NCBI GenBank assembly: GCA_017473605.1
Contig: JAFUKM010000011.1
Coordinates: 1-59,801, forward strand
Direction: 5' to 3'
DNA: 59,801 nt
DNA from: Clostridia bacterium
GTDB lineage: Bacteria > Bacillota > Clostridia > Christensenellales > Borkfalkiaceae
Each line of letters starts with the position of its first letter. The first letter of the stretch is position 1. The notes under the pieces were generated by a model. The model searched no databases. It was not told the origin of the DNA and saw only the letters and a program-made list of their open reading frames with translations. Both the position numbers and the translations under genes were made by a program. Shown piece after piece: positions 17,272-24,878 of the stretch.

Positions 17272-17291
17272 AAATAGTATTTATACTATTT
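17272..17291. promoter_or_regulatory. 20-bp palindromic operator
   Basis: Perfect 9-bp arms AAATAGTAT and ATACTATTT flank a 2-base centre. The site overlaps the -10 of the minus-strand gene and ends next to its Shine-Dalgarno site, an ideal position for repression. Confidence 0.5.
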
Positions 17292-17316
17292 TAGCATATT
17301 CAAAATAAAAAATCAA
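17288..17316 (-). promoter_or_regulatory. Promoter of the 17258 membrane-protein gene
   Basis: On the minus strand TTGATT (17311-17316) and TAAAAT (17288-17293) are 17 bases apart, with TG one base before the -10 (extended -10). Confidence 0.65.
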
Positions 17317-17361
17317 CTGTATGAACGAATTTTATTGGTTATGTTTACAAGCTTTTTTTAA

Positions 17362-17367
17362 TATAAT
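17362..17367 (+). promoter_or_regulatory. -10 element of the lipoprotein gene, probable leaderless start
   Basis: TATAAT ends exactly 6 bases before the ATG at 17374 and no Shine-Dalgarno site is present. No good -35 stands at 17 bases, so the promoter is less certain than its -10. Confidence 0.5.
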
Positions 17368-17373
17368 AACACT

Positions 17374-18081
17374 ATGAGAACTCCATTTTATAAAACACGT
17401 CGATTTTTACGCCCGACAAAGCGTTTATTGTACGTAACGCTGTTGCTTTCTCTCGTTTTCTTTTCTTTCTTCTTTTCCGCTTGTAAAAAAAGCAAAATAA
17501 ATTATTTTTCATACGTTTCCGAACTGCGTAGCAATATCTTTTATGCGGAAACGGACGGATTTTCCTTGCGGATTTTCGCTACGGAAAAAGAATATCCGTA
17601 TTCTTCCGACGGCGTAAAACGGGACACGAGCGTTCGGACGGAAATCTATCTTTTTGCGCCCTCGGGCGATAAAACCACCGCTATCTCTTTCTCGATAGAC
17701 GAAACGCCTTATGGCGGAGAAATGTCCTATGATAACGTGAAAGCGGAATATTACTATTCGTGCACGCTCGACGTGTCCGCGCTTTCGCAAATCGATTGCG
17801 TTATCGATTACGGCGGAAAAACGTTAGAGTTTTGCGCGCAATCGGTAAAGACGGAAAATACGCTTACCCCGCAAACGGTCATCGAAAAGTTGCAAGAATC
17901 GGAAAGCGAACTGCTTGCTTCTCTTACCGATAAATACGGTTTTGCGGGAGAAATTTACGTGCGGCTTTTGTATGAAGATTTCCCGTATTACTACATAGGC
18001 GTTATTGATAGAAACGGCAATACAACAGCATTTTTAATGAACGGAGAAACAGGTAAAATATTAGCAAAACGACAATCGTAA
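17374..18081 (+). CDS. Lipoprotein of unknown function
   Basis: 235 aa. A basic N-terminus, a hydrophobic segment (about residues 18-35) and the lipobox FFSAC predict a lipid-anchored outer-face protein. The mature part looks beta-rich. The last 70 residues contain a helix followed by YYYIGVIDRNGNTTAFLMNGETGKIL, which resembles a PepSY-like strand pair, but I would not name the domain. It stands alone, divergent from the 17258 gene and convergent with the HD hydrolase. Confidence 0.75.
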   Translation: MRTPFYKTRRFLRPTKRLLYVTLLLSLVFFSFFFSACKKSKINYFSYVSELRSNIFYAETDGFSLRIFATEKEYPYSSDGVKRDTSVRTEIYLFAPSGDKTTAISFSIDETPYGGEMSYDNVKAEYYYSCTLDVSALSQIDCVIDYGGKTLEFCAQSVKTENTLTPQTVIEKLQESESELLASLTDKYGFAGEIYVRLLYEDFPYYYIGVIDRNGNTTAFLMNGETGKILAKRQS

Positions 18082-18087
18082 ACGCAT

Positions 18088-18122
18088 GCGGAGCAGAAGA
18101 AAAGAACTTTCTTCCGCTCCGC
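18088..18122. terminator. Terminator between the lipoprotein and HD genes
   Basis: The outer stem GCGGAG/CTCCGC (18088-18093, 18117-18122) and an inner GAAGAAA/TTTCTTC pairing form a long hairpin, followed on the plus strand by TTTATAA. It serves the lipoprotein gene and possibly both convergent genes. Confidence 0.65.
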
Positions 18123-18131
18123 TTTATAACT

Positions 18132-18728
18132 TCAATCGTCGTTGATTATATTCCCGTTTTCCACGTTTTTCTCAATAAGTTTTTTTGTATATTCCCAAAT
18201 ATCTTTCGAGCCTTTTGCCGTTTTGATTTGTCTCTTTTTCACTTGCGATTTTTTAACCACGTGCGCGCGCCAATCGCCGCCGTTATTCGCGTCGTTCAAA
18301 AGCAACGGTTGAAAATTATCCATTGCGTGCGCAAATTTCGATTCAGGCGTTTCACACGCTTCGAACTCGTTAAAAAGCGATATCATTTCCGCTTTTTGTT
18401 CTTCGGGCAGCAGCCCGAAAATACGCTCCGCCGCTTTCGCTTCCCTTTCCGTTTGCGTAGCAAGCGCTTGTGCGTCGTATGCGTACGTATCCCCCGCGTC
18501 GATTTCCACAATATCGTGGATAAGCGCCATCATCATTGTTTTCGCAAGGTCGAATTCTTCGTTGGCGTATTCCTTCAAAAGGTATATCATCATCGCCATA
18601 TGCCAAGCGTGTTCGGCGTCGTTTTCCTGTCGTTTATACCCCGTTATATGCGTTTGACGGTATATTTCCTTTTCCTTATCCGCTTCCAAAATAAACGCGA
18701 GTTGTTTGGCAAATCTTTCTTTATCCAT
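18132..18728 (-). CDS. HD-domain phosphohydrolase, HDDC2/YfbR type
   Basis: 198 aa. The metal-binding set of the HD fold is visible: H40 in NDAEHAWHMA, H71-D72 in ALIHDIVEIDAGD, and a later Asp in HAMDNFQPL (about residue 137). This arrangement matches the small HD_3/HDDC2 family, whose YfbR-like members act as 5'-deoxynucleotidases. The substrate is not known here. An extended -10 promoter lies upstream (18754-18782). Confidence 0.82.
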   Translation of the reverse strand: MDKERFAKQLAFILEADKEKEIYRQTHITGYKRQENDAEHAWHMAMMIYLLKEYANEEFDLAKTMMMALIHDIVEIDAGDTYAYDAQALATQTEREAKAAERIFGLLPEEQKAEMISLFNEFEACETPESKFAHAMDNFQPLLLNDANNGGDWRAHVVKKSQVKKRQIKTAKGSKDIWEYTKKLIEKNVENGNIINDD

Positions 18729-18753
18729 AGCTTCCCGTAAAAATTTTTCTTAT

Positions 18754-18782
18754 ATTATAGCACGGAAATTTTGGAAAAGCAA
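18754..18782 (-). promoter_or_regulatory. Promoter of the HD hydrolase gene
   Basis: On the minus strand TTGCTT (18777-18782) and TATAAT (18754-18759) are 17 bases apart, with TG one base upstream of the -10. Confidence 0.7.
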
Positions 18783-18812
18783 GATTTCCGCGCAACTTTC
18801 TGCACGTCACGA

Positions 18813-18842
18813 AAAAAGCACCCTCTGTTGGGTGCTTTTTTC
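18813..18842 (-). terminator. Terminator hairpin after the tRNA-Ser relic
   Basis: An AAAAAAGCACCC/GGGTGCTTTTTT hairpin follows the relic on the minus strand, in the same position as the hairpin after the intact tRNA-Ser. Confidence 0.7.
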
Positions 18843-18843
18843 G

Positions 18844-18900
18844 TGGCGCGGAGAAAGGGATTTGCGCCTTTAGCGGCGCGCCCCGCTCCGCCATTATCAA
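18844..18900 (-). pseudogene. Decayed tRNA-Ser relic
   Basis: The minus strand keeps the D-arm core TGGCGGAGCGG and the T-arm/acceptor 3' end (CAAATCCCTTTCTC-CGCGCCA) of the intact tRNA-Ser 150 bases away. The anticodon arm is gone and the 5' acceptor strand no longer pairs with the 3' one. It is followed by its own terminator hairpin, so it looks like an old tandem duplicate that decayed by deletion. The rest of 18901-19008 holds nothing I recognise. Confidence 0.55.
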
Positions 18901-19008
18901 TGGCGTCCTTTGCCGTCAAGAATTTTGTAAAAAATACTTGCATTGGCAAAGCGTTTTGCTCCTGCAAAACGGCTCCCACCCTCAAAGCCCTTTCAATATT
19001 CGTTCGAC

Positions 19009-19045
19009 AACGAAAAAGAGATAGGCGGTTGCCTATCTCTTTTTC
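19009..19045 (-). terminator. Terminator of tRNA-Ser
   Basis: The inverted repeat CGAAAAAGAGATAGGC/GCCTATCTCTTTTTCG follows the tRNA directly on the minus strand and ends in a T-run. Confidence 0.8.
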
Positions 19046-19046
19046 G

Positions 19047-19136
19047 TGGCGCAGAGAAAGGGATTTGAACCCTTGTATACATTCCTGCATAACACGATTT
19101 CGAATCGTGCGCGTTCGACCGCTCCGCCATCTCTGC
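19047..19136 (-). tRNA. tRNA-Ser (anticodon CGA)
   Basis: 90 bases including an encoded CCA. The acceptor arms GCAGAGA and TCTCTGC pair fully and the discriminator is G. The anticodon stem CACGA/TCGTG holds the loop TTCGAAA, so the anticodon is CGA (reads UCG). A long variable arm, as expected for serine tRNA, lies between the anticodon and T arms, and the T-loop GGTTCAAATCC is standard. A terminator hairpin follows. Confidence 0.95.
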
Positions 19137-19244
19137 AAACAGCTTTTATATTATATACTAACGCTAAAAAAAAATCAACTGTTTTTACACGGTTTTTTGA
19201 ATTTCCCCGTTGCGGATTTTTTCACGCAACGGGGAATTCTGCCG

Positions 19245-20642
19245 TTACATTAACGTAATAATGAGTTGTGAAGCCAACACAACCAAGACAAGCGCAATCG
19301 GATACGTCGAAGCATACGCCGACGCTACGTCGTCCGTCTTTGCCGTCGAAATCAACGTACCGAGCGCAGGGGTACTTGTCATACCGCCCGTAATCGAGCC
19401 GAGATTGTTCAAAAGCGGCAATTTCAATACGTATTTACCAAGGAAGAAACCGACAATCATCGGCACGAGCGTCATAAGCGCGCCGCCAAGGAAGCCCCAA
19501 CCAACAATTGCGCCGCCGAATTTAGAAATCTGTTCTACAAGCGATACGCCGCCGTGTACGCCTGCGCCGAGCAAGAACAGCGCCAACCCAAATTCACGGA
19601 GAACTTTAAGCGTGCTTTCTTTGACTTCGAGCGAAAGTTTGCCGATATGACCAAAGTGCCCGAAAATCAAGCACATAATGAGCACGCCGCCCGTCGTACC
19701 GAGCGAGAACGTCGCGCCGTCGTAGCCTGCGCCCGTCAAGGGAATCGTGATAGAGCCGAGAAGCAAACCTGCAACAATCGCAAGACCGAACGGCAAGAAA
19801 CCGAAATCTTCGCATTTGAAATATTTAGAATAATCTCTTTGTTCTTCCAATCCACCGAGTTTCAAGTATTCTCTCTCTTTCGCCATATCAGCCTTTAAAA
19901 ATTTAGGCATAAGTTGCACGAAAAGCACTACGCCGACTACGCCGAACGGATATGCGATAGCGTGTCCAAGCGTAATAAGTGATTCCAAATCCGCTTGATT
20001 AGTCGCACCAACGACAGCGTCTTTTGCAGCCGAGAATCCGGGCGTGGACGTAAGCGCGCCCGACAAAACGCCCGACCAATATTCGGGACCGTATTCGGGC
20101 GTCAATAATGCAAAAAGCACAGCCACGAGCGTTCCCGACAAGATAATAACAATACCGAGTACGATATAAGTCTTGAAATTCTTTGCCAAATTCTTAAAGA
20201 AATTAGGTCCGGCGATAAAGCCCACGCTACCCACGAACATAACCAAACCGATGTTTTGAATCGTACCTTTAAACGTATCGACAACCGCCGAATCTTCCGT
20301 CAAATGAAAGCCCGAAAACAAACCCGCGTCTTCGGGAATCAACGTGCAAAGAAAACCGACCAATATTGCGATAAGAAATACGCCAGCCGTACCGAGCGAC
20401 ACGCCTTTGATATTGATACCGCCAAGCAAATATCCCAATGCAAGCACGATAAACGCAATCGTAAATAACACGAACGTAGTACCGAAATTGAAAACGTTTT
20501 TCACGCCGTCCACTTCCTGTCCGTCCTTAATATTCGGATTGTAAATCGCGCTTAAAGTGCACCATACGGCAATACCTGCCACCACCAAAAGCGCAATGGT
20601 AATCCAAAGCCATTTCAAATTCTTCTTTTTTTGTTTTTCCAT
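19245..20642 (-). CDS. Aspartate-alanine exchanger family transporter
   Basis: 465 aa, about 10-12 hydrophobic segments. The two halves each carry the repeated motif of the Asp-Al_Ex (YidE/YbjL, TC 2.A.81) family: SGALTSTPGFSAA (near residue 195) and GGMTSTPALGTL (near 432). Family members exchange amino acids or dicarboxylates such as aspartate/alanine or succinate. It is the last gene of the malate-fumarate-Flx-Hdr-Frd operon, 82 bases after frdA, so succinate export or C4-dicarboxylate/aspartate exchange is a reasonable inference. AGAAGG precedes the ATG. Confidence 0.83.
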   Translation of the reverse strand: MEKQKKKNLKWLWITIALLVVAGIAVWCTLSAIYNPNIKDGQEVDGVKNVFNFGTTFVLFTIAFIVLALGYLLGGINIKGVSLGTAGVFLIAILVGFLCTLIPEDAGLFSGFHLTEDSAVVDTFKGTIQNIGLVMFVGSVGFIAGPNFFKNLAKNFKTYIVLGIVIILSGTLVAVLFALLTPEYGPEYWSGVLSGALTSTPGFSAAKDAVVGATNQADLESLITLGHAIAYPFGVVGVVLFVQLMPKFLKADMAKEREYLKLGGLEEQRDYSKYFKCEDFGFLPFGLAIVAGLLLGSITIPLTGAGYDGATFSLGTTGGVLIMCLIFGHFGHIGKLSLEVKESTLKVLREFGLALFLLGAGVHGGVSLVEQISKFGGAIVGWGFLGGALMTLVPMIVGFFLGKYVLKLPLLNNLGSITGGMTSTPALGTLISTAKTDDVASAYASTYPIALVLVVLASQLIITLM

Positions 20643-20724
20643 TTTTTACCTTCTCTTATGCGGACGAAAACGCACAAAGCGTACATACCCCGTGCGTTTT
20701 GTCCTTTTTATTTCATTTTTTCAA

Positions 20725-22330
20725 TCAATTCGCCTGTCTTCTGTAATCGGGAAGGAGCTTGGGCGATACTACGTCCGTGGAAATCCCCGCGTCTTCCAAT
20801 TCCTTTTCAAAAGCGTCAACGTGCGAAAGCGTAAGTTCTTTCAGTTCTACGCTCTTCCACTTTTCGCCTGCCTGTTGACCTGCATTTCTACCGAATACGA
20901 TGATATCGAGCAGCGAGTTACCCATAAGACGGTTCGTGCCGTGGATACCCCCCTACCGCTTCGCCTGCAACGTACAAGTTCTCTACGCACGTCATACCGT
21001 TTGCACCGATATCCAAGCCGCCGTTTTGATAGTGAAGCGTAGGATAAATCAAAATCGGTTCTTTACGGATATCGATACCGTATTTACCGAACATACGGAG
21101 CATTGCGGGAATACGCTTTTCAATCGTTCCTTCGCCGTTAAGAATATCAATCAGCGGCGTATCGAGCCATACGCCTTCGCCGTCCGTCGTCTTGATACCC
21201 TTTTTGTTTTCTTTGCACTCGCGAATAATCGACGACGCCGTAACGTCGCGCGTTTCAAGCGAATATACGAACGCTTCGCCGTCTTTATTGACAAGCTGTG
21301 CGCCCAAGGAACGTACTTTTTCCGTTACAAGCGCGCCGTAAATTTGCGTAGGTTCAGCCGCGCCCGTAGGGTGGTATTGCAACGTTTCGGGGTACAACAA
21401 TTTCGCGCCTGCGCGATAACCGAGCACAAGCCCGTCCGCCGTCGCGCCGTAGTGGTTGGACGTAGGGAAGCCTTGATAATGCAATCTACCTGCGCCGCCC
21501 GTTGCAATAACGACGGTTTTCGCTCTTGCAATCAAAATTTCCTTCGTTTCCATATTCATAAGCACCGCGCCTGCAACCTTGCCGTCGGTGTCTTTGATAA
21601 GCTCGATTGCCGACGTGAAGTCTACCACCGTAATACCGCGGTTAAACACTTCGTCGCGGAGCGTACGCATAATTTCCGAACCGGAATAGTCGCGACAAGC
21701 GTGCATACGTTTTCTTGACGTACCGCCGCCATGCGTCGTTACCATCGTACCGTCTTCTTCCTTATCAAACATAACGCCCAAGTTATTTAACCACAAAATC
21801 GCTTCGGGCGCTTCGTTTACGAGTTTATACAAAAGTTCGGGTTTATTTTTAAAGTGACCTCCGCCGAGCGCGTCCAAATAGTGCGTAGCAGGGCTGTCGT
21901 TGGGCTTATCCGCCGCTTGAATACCGCCTTCCGCCATCGCCGTGTTAGCATCGCCCAAGCGAAGCTTGGTAACAATCATAACGTTTGCGCCGCGTTCGTT
22001 CGCTTCGATTGCCGCGGACGAGCCAGCGCCGCCGCCGCCGATAACGAGTACGTCTACGTCGTAATCAATCTTCGTAAGGTCGATATGCATATCCTTCACA
22101 CGGGAGTGCGCTTGCAAAAGACTTGCAAGTTCATGCAAAACCTTACCGCCTTTATTTTTCCCAACTTTCAATTCTTCATACGCGGAAGTGATATAGTCGG
22201 GGTGGAACTGCGCCAACACGGCGTCTTTTTCTTCCGCCGTCATACGCGCGTGTAATTTTTCAATACGGGAAGCACGGCTTGCTTCTACTTTCTTCATCGA
22301 TTCGAGTTGTTCATCGGTATAATGATACAT
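20725..22330 (-). CDS. frdA: Fumarate reductase flavoprotein, soluble type, with one-base frameshift
   Basis: Reads as a 534-aa fumarate reductase/succinate dehydrogenase flavoprotein if one base is removed from the G6 run at 20948-20953. As it stands, the first frame stops at 20918. An N-terminal extension of about 90 residues precedes the FAD motif VLVIGGGGAGS (98-103). QYHPTG, the TRDVTAS arginine and LHYQNGG match the catalytic region of FrdA. The second substrate arginine (HGTNRL) lies after the frameshift. The residue aligned with the covalent FAD histidine (E. coli FrdA His44) is Asn129, so FAD is probably non-covalent. L-aspartate oxidase is the alternative, made unlikely by the adjoining frdB. 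Confidence 0.85.
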
Positions 22331-22341
22331 AGTGCTTCTCC

Positions 22342-23016
22342 TTATTTTTCGATTTCTCTATGGTTATAGAGATTTTTTTGTTCTTCAAGCGGCGTGTTCA
22401 TAATCGCTTCAAGCGCCGCTTTGCAATCCCCTGCGTCGATTTCCGCTACGCGATTGATAAGATGTTCGCTCTTAGGCGCAAGGTACTTACCCGTAAGTCT
22501 GCGCGTAAGCAACGCAACCTGCGGATGAGAAATACCTGCGGGGCAGCGGGAAGAACATACGCCGCACATTACGCAGTCGAAGCTCTCTTCCGCAGCCTTT
22601 TCGTATTCGCCGCGTTGCGCGTACGCAATATACTGCATGACGTTAAGTTCTTGCGTGCAGCTCTTGGTACAAGCGTTACAACCGATACACGAATAGATTT
22701 CGGGATAGAGTTGCATCATAATTTGTTGCGTGGGTTTGATTTGTTCTATGTCGTAAACTTGTTTTACAAGGGGGAAGAACGGGAGCGTCGCCACGTACAT
22801 ACCTTCTTCTACTTGTTGTTGACAAGCCAAACAGGTCTTTAATTCTTGTTGCCCTTTGATACGGTAAATCGTTGCGCAAGCGCCGCAAAAACCGTTTCTG
22901 CAACCGCAACCGCGAATAAGCTGATATCCAGCGTATTCCATCGCTTTCATAATCGTCAAACTTTCCGGAACTTGATAGCGTTTACCGAAAAGAAATACGT
23001 TTACCATTTTTTCCAT
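22342..23016 (-). CDS. frdB: Fumarate reductase iron-sulfur subunit, FrdB type
   Basis: 224 aa from the ATG at 23016 (AAGGAG 8 bases upstream). The N-terminal domain holds the [2Fe-2S] pattern CRNGFCGAC plus a distal Cys (about residues 36-60). The C-terminal domain has two cluster motifs, CIGCNACTKSC (about 108-118) and CVMCGVCSSRCP (about 147-158). It is shorter than thiol:fumarate reductase TfrB and lacks its CCG domains; those are supplied by HdrB in the same operon. No membrane anchor gene follows, so the enzyme should be soluble. It lies 11 bases before frdA. Confidence 0.87.
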   Translation of the reverse strand: MEKMVNVFLFGKRYQVPESLTIMKAMEYAGYQLIRGCGCRNGFCGACATIYRIKGQQELKTCLACQQQVEEGMYVATLPFFPLVKQVYDIEQIKPTQQIMMQLYPEIYSCIGCNACTKSCTQELNVMQYIAYAQRGEYEKAAEESFDCVMCGVCSSRCPAGISHPQVALLTRRLTGKYLAPKSEHLINRVAEIDAGDCKAALEAIMNTPLEEQKNLYNHREIEK

Positions 23017-23029
23017 TGCTGTTTTCTCC

Positions 23030-23857
23030 TTAATACTCATTGGGAAGCTCGTCAAGCTCCGTCATACGGAATACGGGTCCGTCTTTACATACGAATTTGT
23101 CCCCTACATTACATCTGCCGCATTTGCCGATACCGCACTTCATACGAAGCTCTAACGTCGTGAATACGTTGGACTTTTCAAAACCGAGTTCCAAAAGCCC
23201 TGCAAGCGTGAACTTAATCATGATAGGCGGACCGCAAAGCACTGCCGTCATATTGGGATTCAAGCCCAATTCTTTTACGTATGCAGGTACGAAACCGACG
23301 TGTCCGTCCCAATCGTCTTGGGGACGGTCAATCGTGAGATATACTTCCGTATTCGGTTCGTTCATCCACTCCGTCTTGATTTCTTCGATGTCCACAAGGT
23401 CGTCCTTGCTTCTTGCGCCGTATACGATAACCACTTTACCGTAGTTCTCGCGATAATGACGAACGTAGTTGATAACGCTACGCAGAGGCGCAAGACCGAT
23501 ACCGCCTGCGATAAAGAGCAAATCTTTGCCCTTAAAATCTTCTTCTACGGGGAAGTTTTTACCGTAAGGACCGCGTACGGTAATTTGTTGTCCCACTTCC
23601 ATCGCGTGCAAAACTTCCGTAACGCAACCGCATTTTTTAATGGAGAATTCCATAAATTCTTTATTCGTGGGCGACGAAGTAATCGAGAACATACACTCGC
23701 CAACACCGGGGACGGAGACCATCGCACACTGACCAGGCATATGTTCGAACAGTTTTTTGCCGTCCGTTCCCACTACGCGGAAGGTTTTTACGTCGGGCGT
23801 GTCTTTTCTAATGTCCGTGATTACGCCGACTTTGGGAATCAAATTTTCATTAGTCAT
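23030..23857 (-). CDS. flxA: FlxA-like NAD(P)H:flavin electron-entry subunit
   Basis: 275 aa ferredoxin-NADP reductase fold. It has an FAD-binding barrel (GQCAMVSVPG, FSITSSP), the NAD(P) motif GGIGLAPLRSVI (near residue 118), LCGPPIMIK (near 211), and a C-terminal [2Fe-2S] motif CGIGKCGRC...C as in dihydroorotate dehydrogenase electron-transfer subunits. This matches FlxA of the FlxABCD-HdrABC complex, and resembles AsrB. GGAGG precedes the ATG, and the start overlaps flxB by 8 bases. It is expected to feed NAD(P)H electrons to the Hdr core. Confidence 0.83.
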   Translation of the reverse strand: MTNENLIPKVGVITDIRKDTPDVKTFRVVGTDGKKLFEHMPGQCAMVSVPGVGECMFSITSSPTNKEFMEFSIKKCGCVTEVLHAMEVGQQITVRGPYGKNFPVEEDFKGKDLLFIAGGIGLAPLRSVINYVRHYRENYGKVVIVYGARSKDDLVDIEEIKTEWMNEPNTEVYLTIDRPQDDWDGHVGFVPAYVKELGLNPNMTAVLCGPPIMIKFTLAGLLELGFEKSNVFTTLELRMKCGIGKCGRCNVGDKFVCKDGPVFRMTELDELPNEY

Positions 23858-24878
23858 TGTCCTTACCTCCGAGCGTTTTGATTACTTTTACGATATTGAG
23901 ATGCTGCGGGCATTTATTGACGCATCTTCCGCAACCCACGCAAGAATACAATCCGCCGTTTTGGGAAGGATAGTACACAAGCTTGTGCATAAATCTTTGA
24001 CGGAAACGTTGCATTTGCGTCGTACGGGAATTGCCGTGCGCCATAAGCGTGAAATCCGAATACATACAGGAATCCCAACAACGGTAACGGATAATCCCTT
24101 CGTTCGTCTTGAAATCGCGTACGTCAAAGCATTGACACGTCGGACATACGAACGTACAAGTACCGCAACCAAGGCAGGCTTCGCTCATTTCTTCCCACTC
24201 TTGCGCATTGAAAAGCTCGTTCAAATTTTCAGGTTTGAACTTGCTCAAATCAAGGTTGGAGAAAGGAAGTTCGTCGATAACCGCTTTCGTCGCTTCTTGT
24301 TGCGCTTTCACTTCCGTTTCACCGCCGTTGTCAAGCAATTCTTTAACAATTGCCGTCAAGTTTTCACCCTTTTCGGTGTTCGCTTGCCAATACATATACC
24401 CTTCGTCCATCCACGTCGTAACGTCGCCTTGGGGCGCGGTAGCGTCGATGCCGAATACCTTACAGAAACAGCTTTCTTCTACTTTGGAGCAAGCAAGCGT
24501 AACGATAACGCTCGCTTCTCTTCTCGATTGATAATAGGTGTCTACGGGGTCTGCCAAGAACACTTTATCAAGCACGTCAATAGCCTTATAGTCGCAAGCG
24601 CGCACGCCGAAAAGCACGAACGCGTCTTTTTCGCTACGGATATCGATAACCTCGATGTTCTTGCCTTCCGTTTTGAACTTCATCATATTTTCGCTTTGCG
24701 GGAAAAACAAATCCTTGGGAGATTTGACCGTTTTCAGCGTTTCCACCGACGTTTCCACGCCCGCTTCGTATGCGCCGTAATTTACCTGTCCAGCCTTTTT
24801 AATCGGCATAAACAAGGGCATATTTTCCGCAATTTTGCTATACAGTTCGTTTAATCTTTCTTTCGCAATCTTAAACAT
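23850..24878 (-). CDS. flxB: FlxB-like iron-sulfur subunit
   Basis: 342 aa. The N-terminal half resembles the AsrA/hydrogenase beta family (DAFVLFGVRACDYKAIDVLDK). The C-terminal third has two [4Fe-4S] motifs: CLGCGTCTFVCPTC (about residue 234) and CVGCGRCVNKCPQ (about 316). It probably wires FlxA to the other Fe-S subunits. Its ATG overlaps the flxC stop (TAATG). The related sulfite reductase subunit AsrA is an alternative, but no siroheme subunit is present. Confidence 0.78.
   Translation of the reverse strand: MFKIAKERLNELYSKIAENMPLFMPIKKAGQVNYGAYEAGVETSVETLKTVKSPKDLFFPQSENMMKFKTEGKNIEVIDIRSEKDAFVLFGVRACDYKAIDVLDKVFLADPVDTYYQSRREASVIVTLACSKVEESCFCKVFGIDATAPQGDVTTWMDEGYMYWQANTEKGENLTAIVKELLDNGGETEVKAQQEATKAVIDELPFSNLDLSKFKPENLNELFNAQEWEEMSEACLGCGTCTFVCPTCQCFDVRDFKTNEGIIRYRCWDSCMYSDFTLMAHGNSRTTQMQRFRQRFMHKLVYYPSQNGGLYSCVGCGRCVNKCPQHLNIVKVIKTLGGKDND

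Noticed and set aside
18755-19138. Frames on both strands across the tRNA-Ser region
   Set aside because: They translate the tRNA, its relic and two terminator hairpins, a well-known source of false proteins.
20725-20925. A separate 66-aa gene downstream of frdA
   Set aside because: Its sequence is the conserved C-terminus of FrdA (from the HGTNRL region on), displaced by one base; it is part of frdA.
23030-24878. An anaerobic sulfite reductase (asrAB) reading for the FlxA/FlxB-like genes
   Set aside because: There is no siroheme subunit (asrC), and the genes sit inside a complete hdrABC-flxD array.
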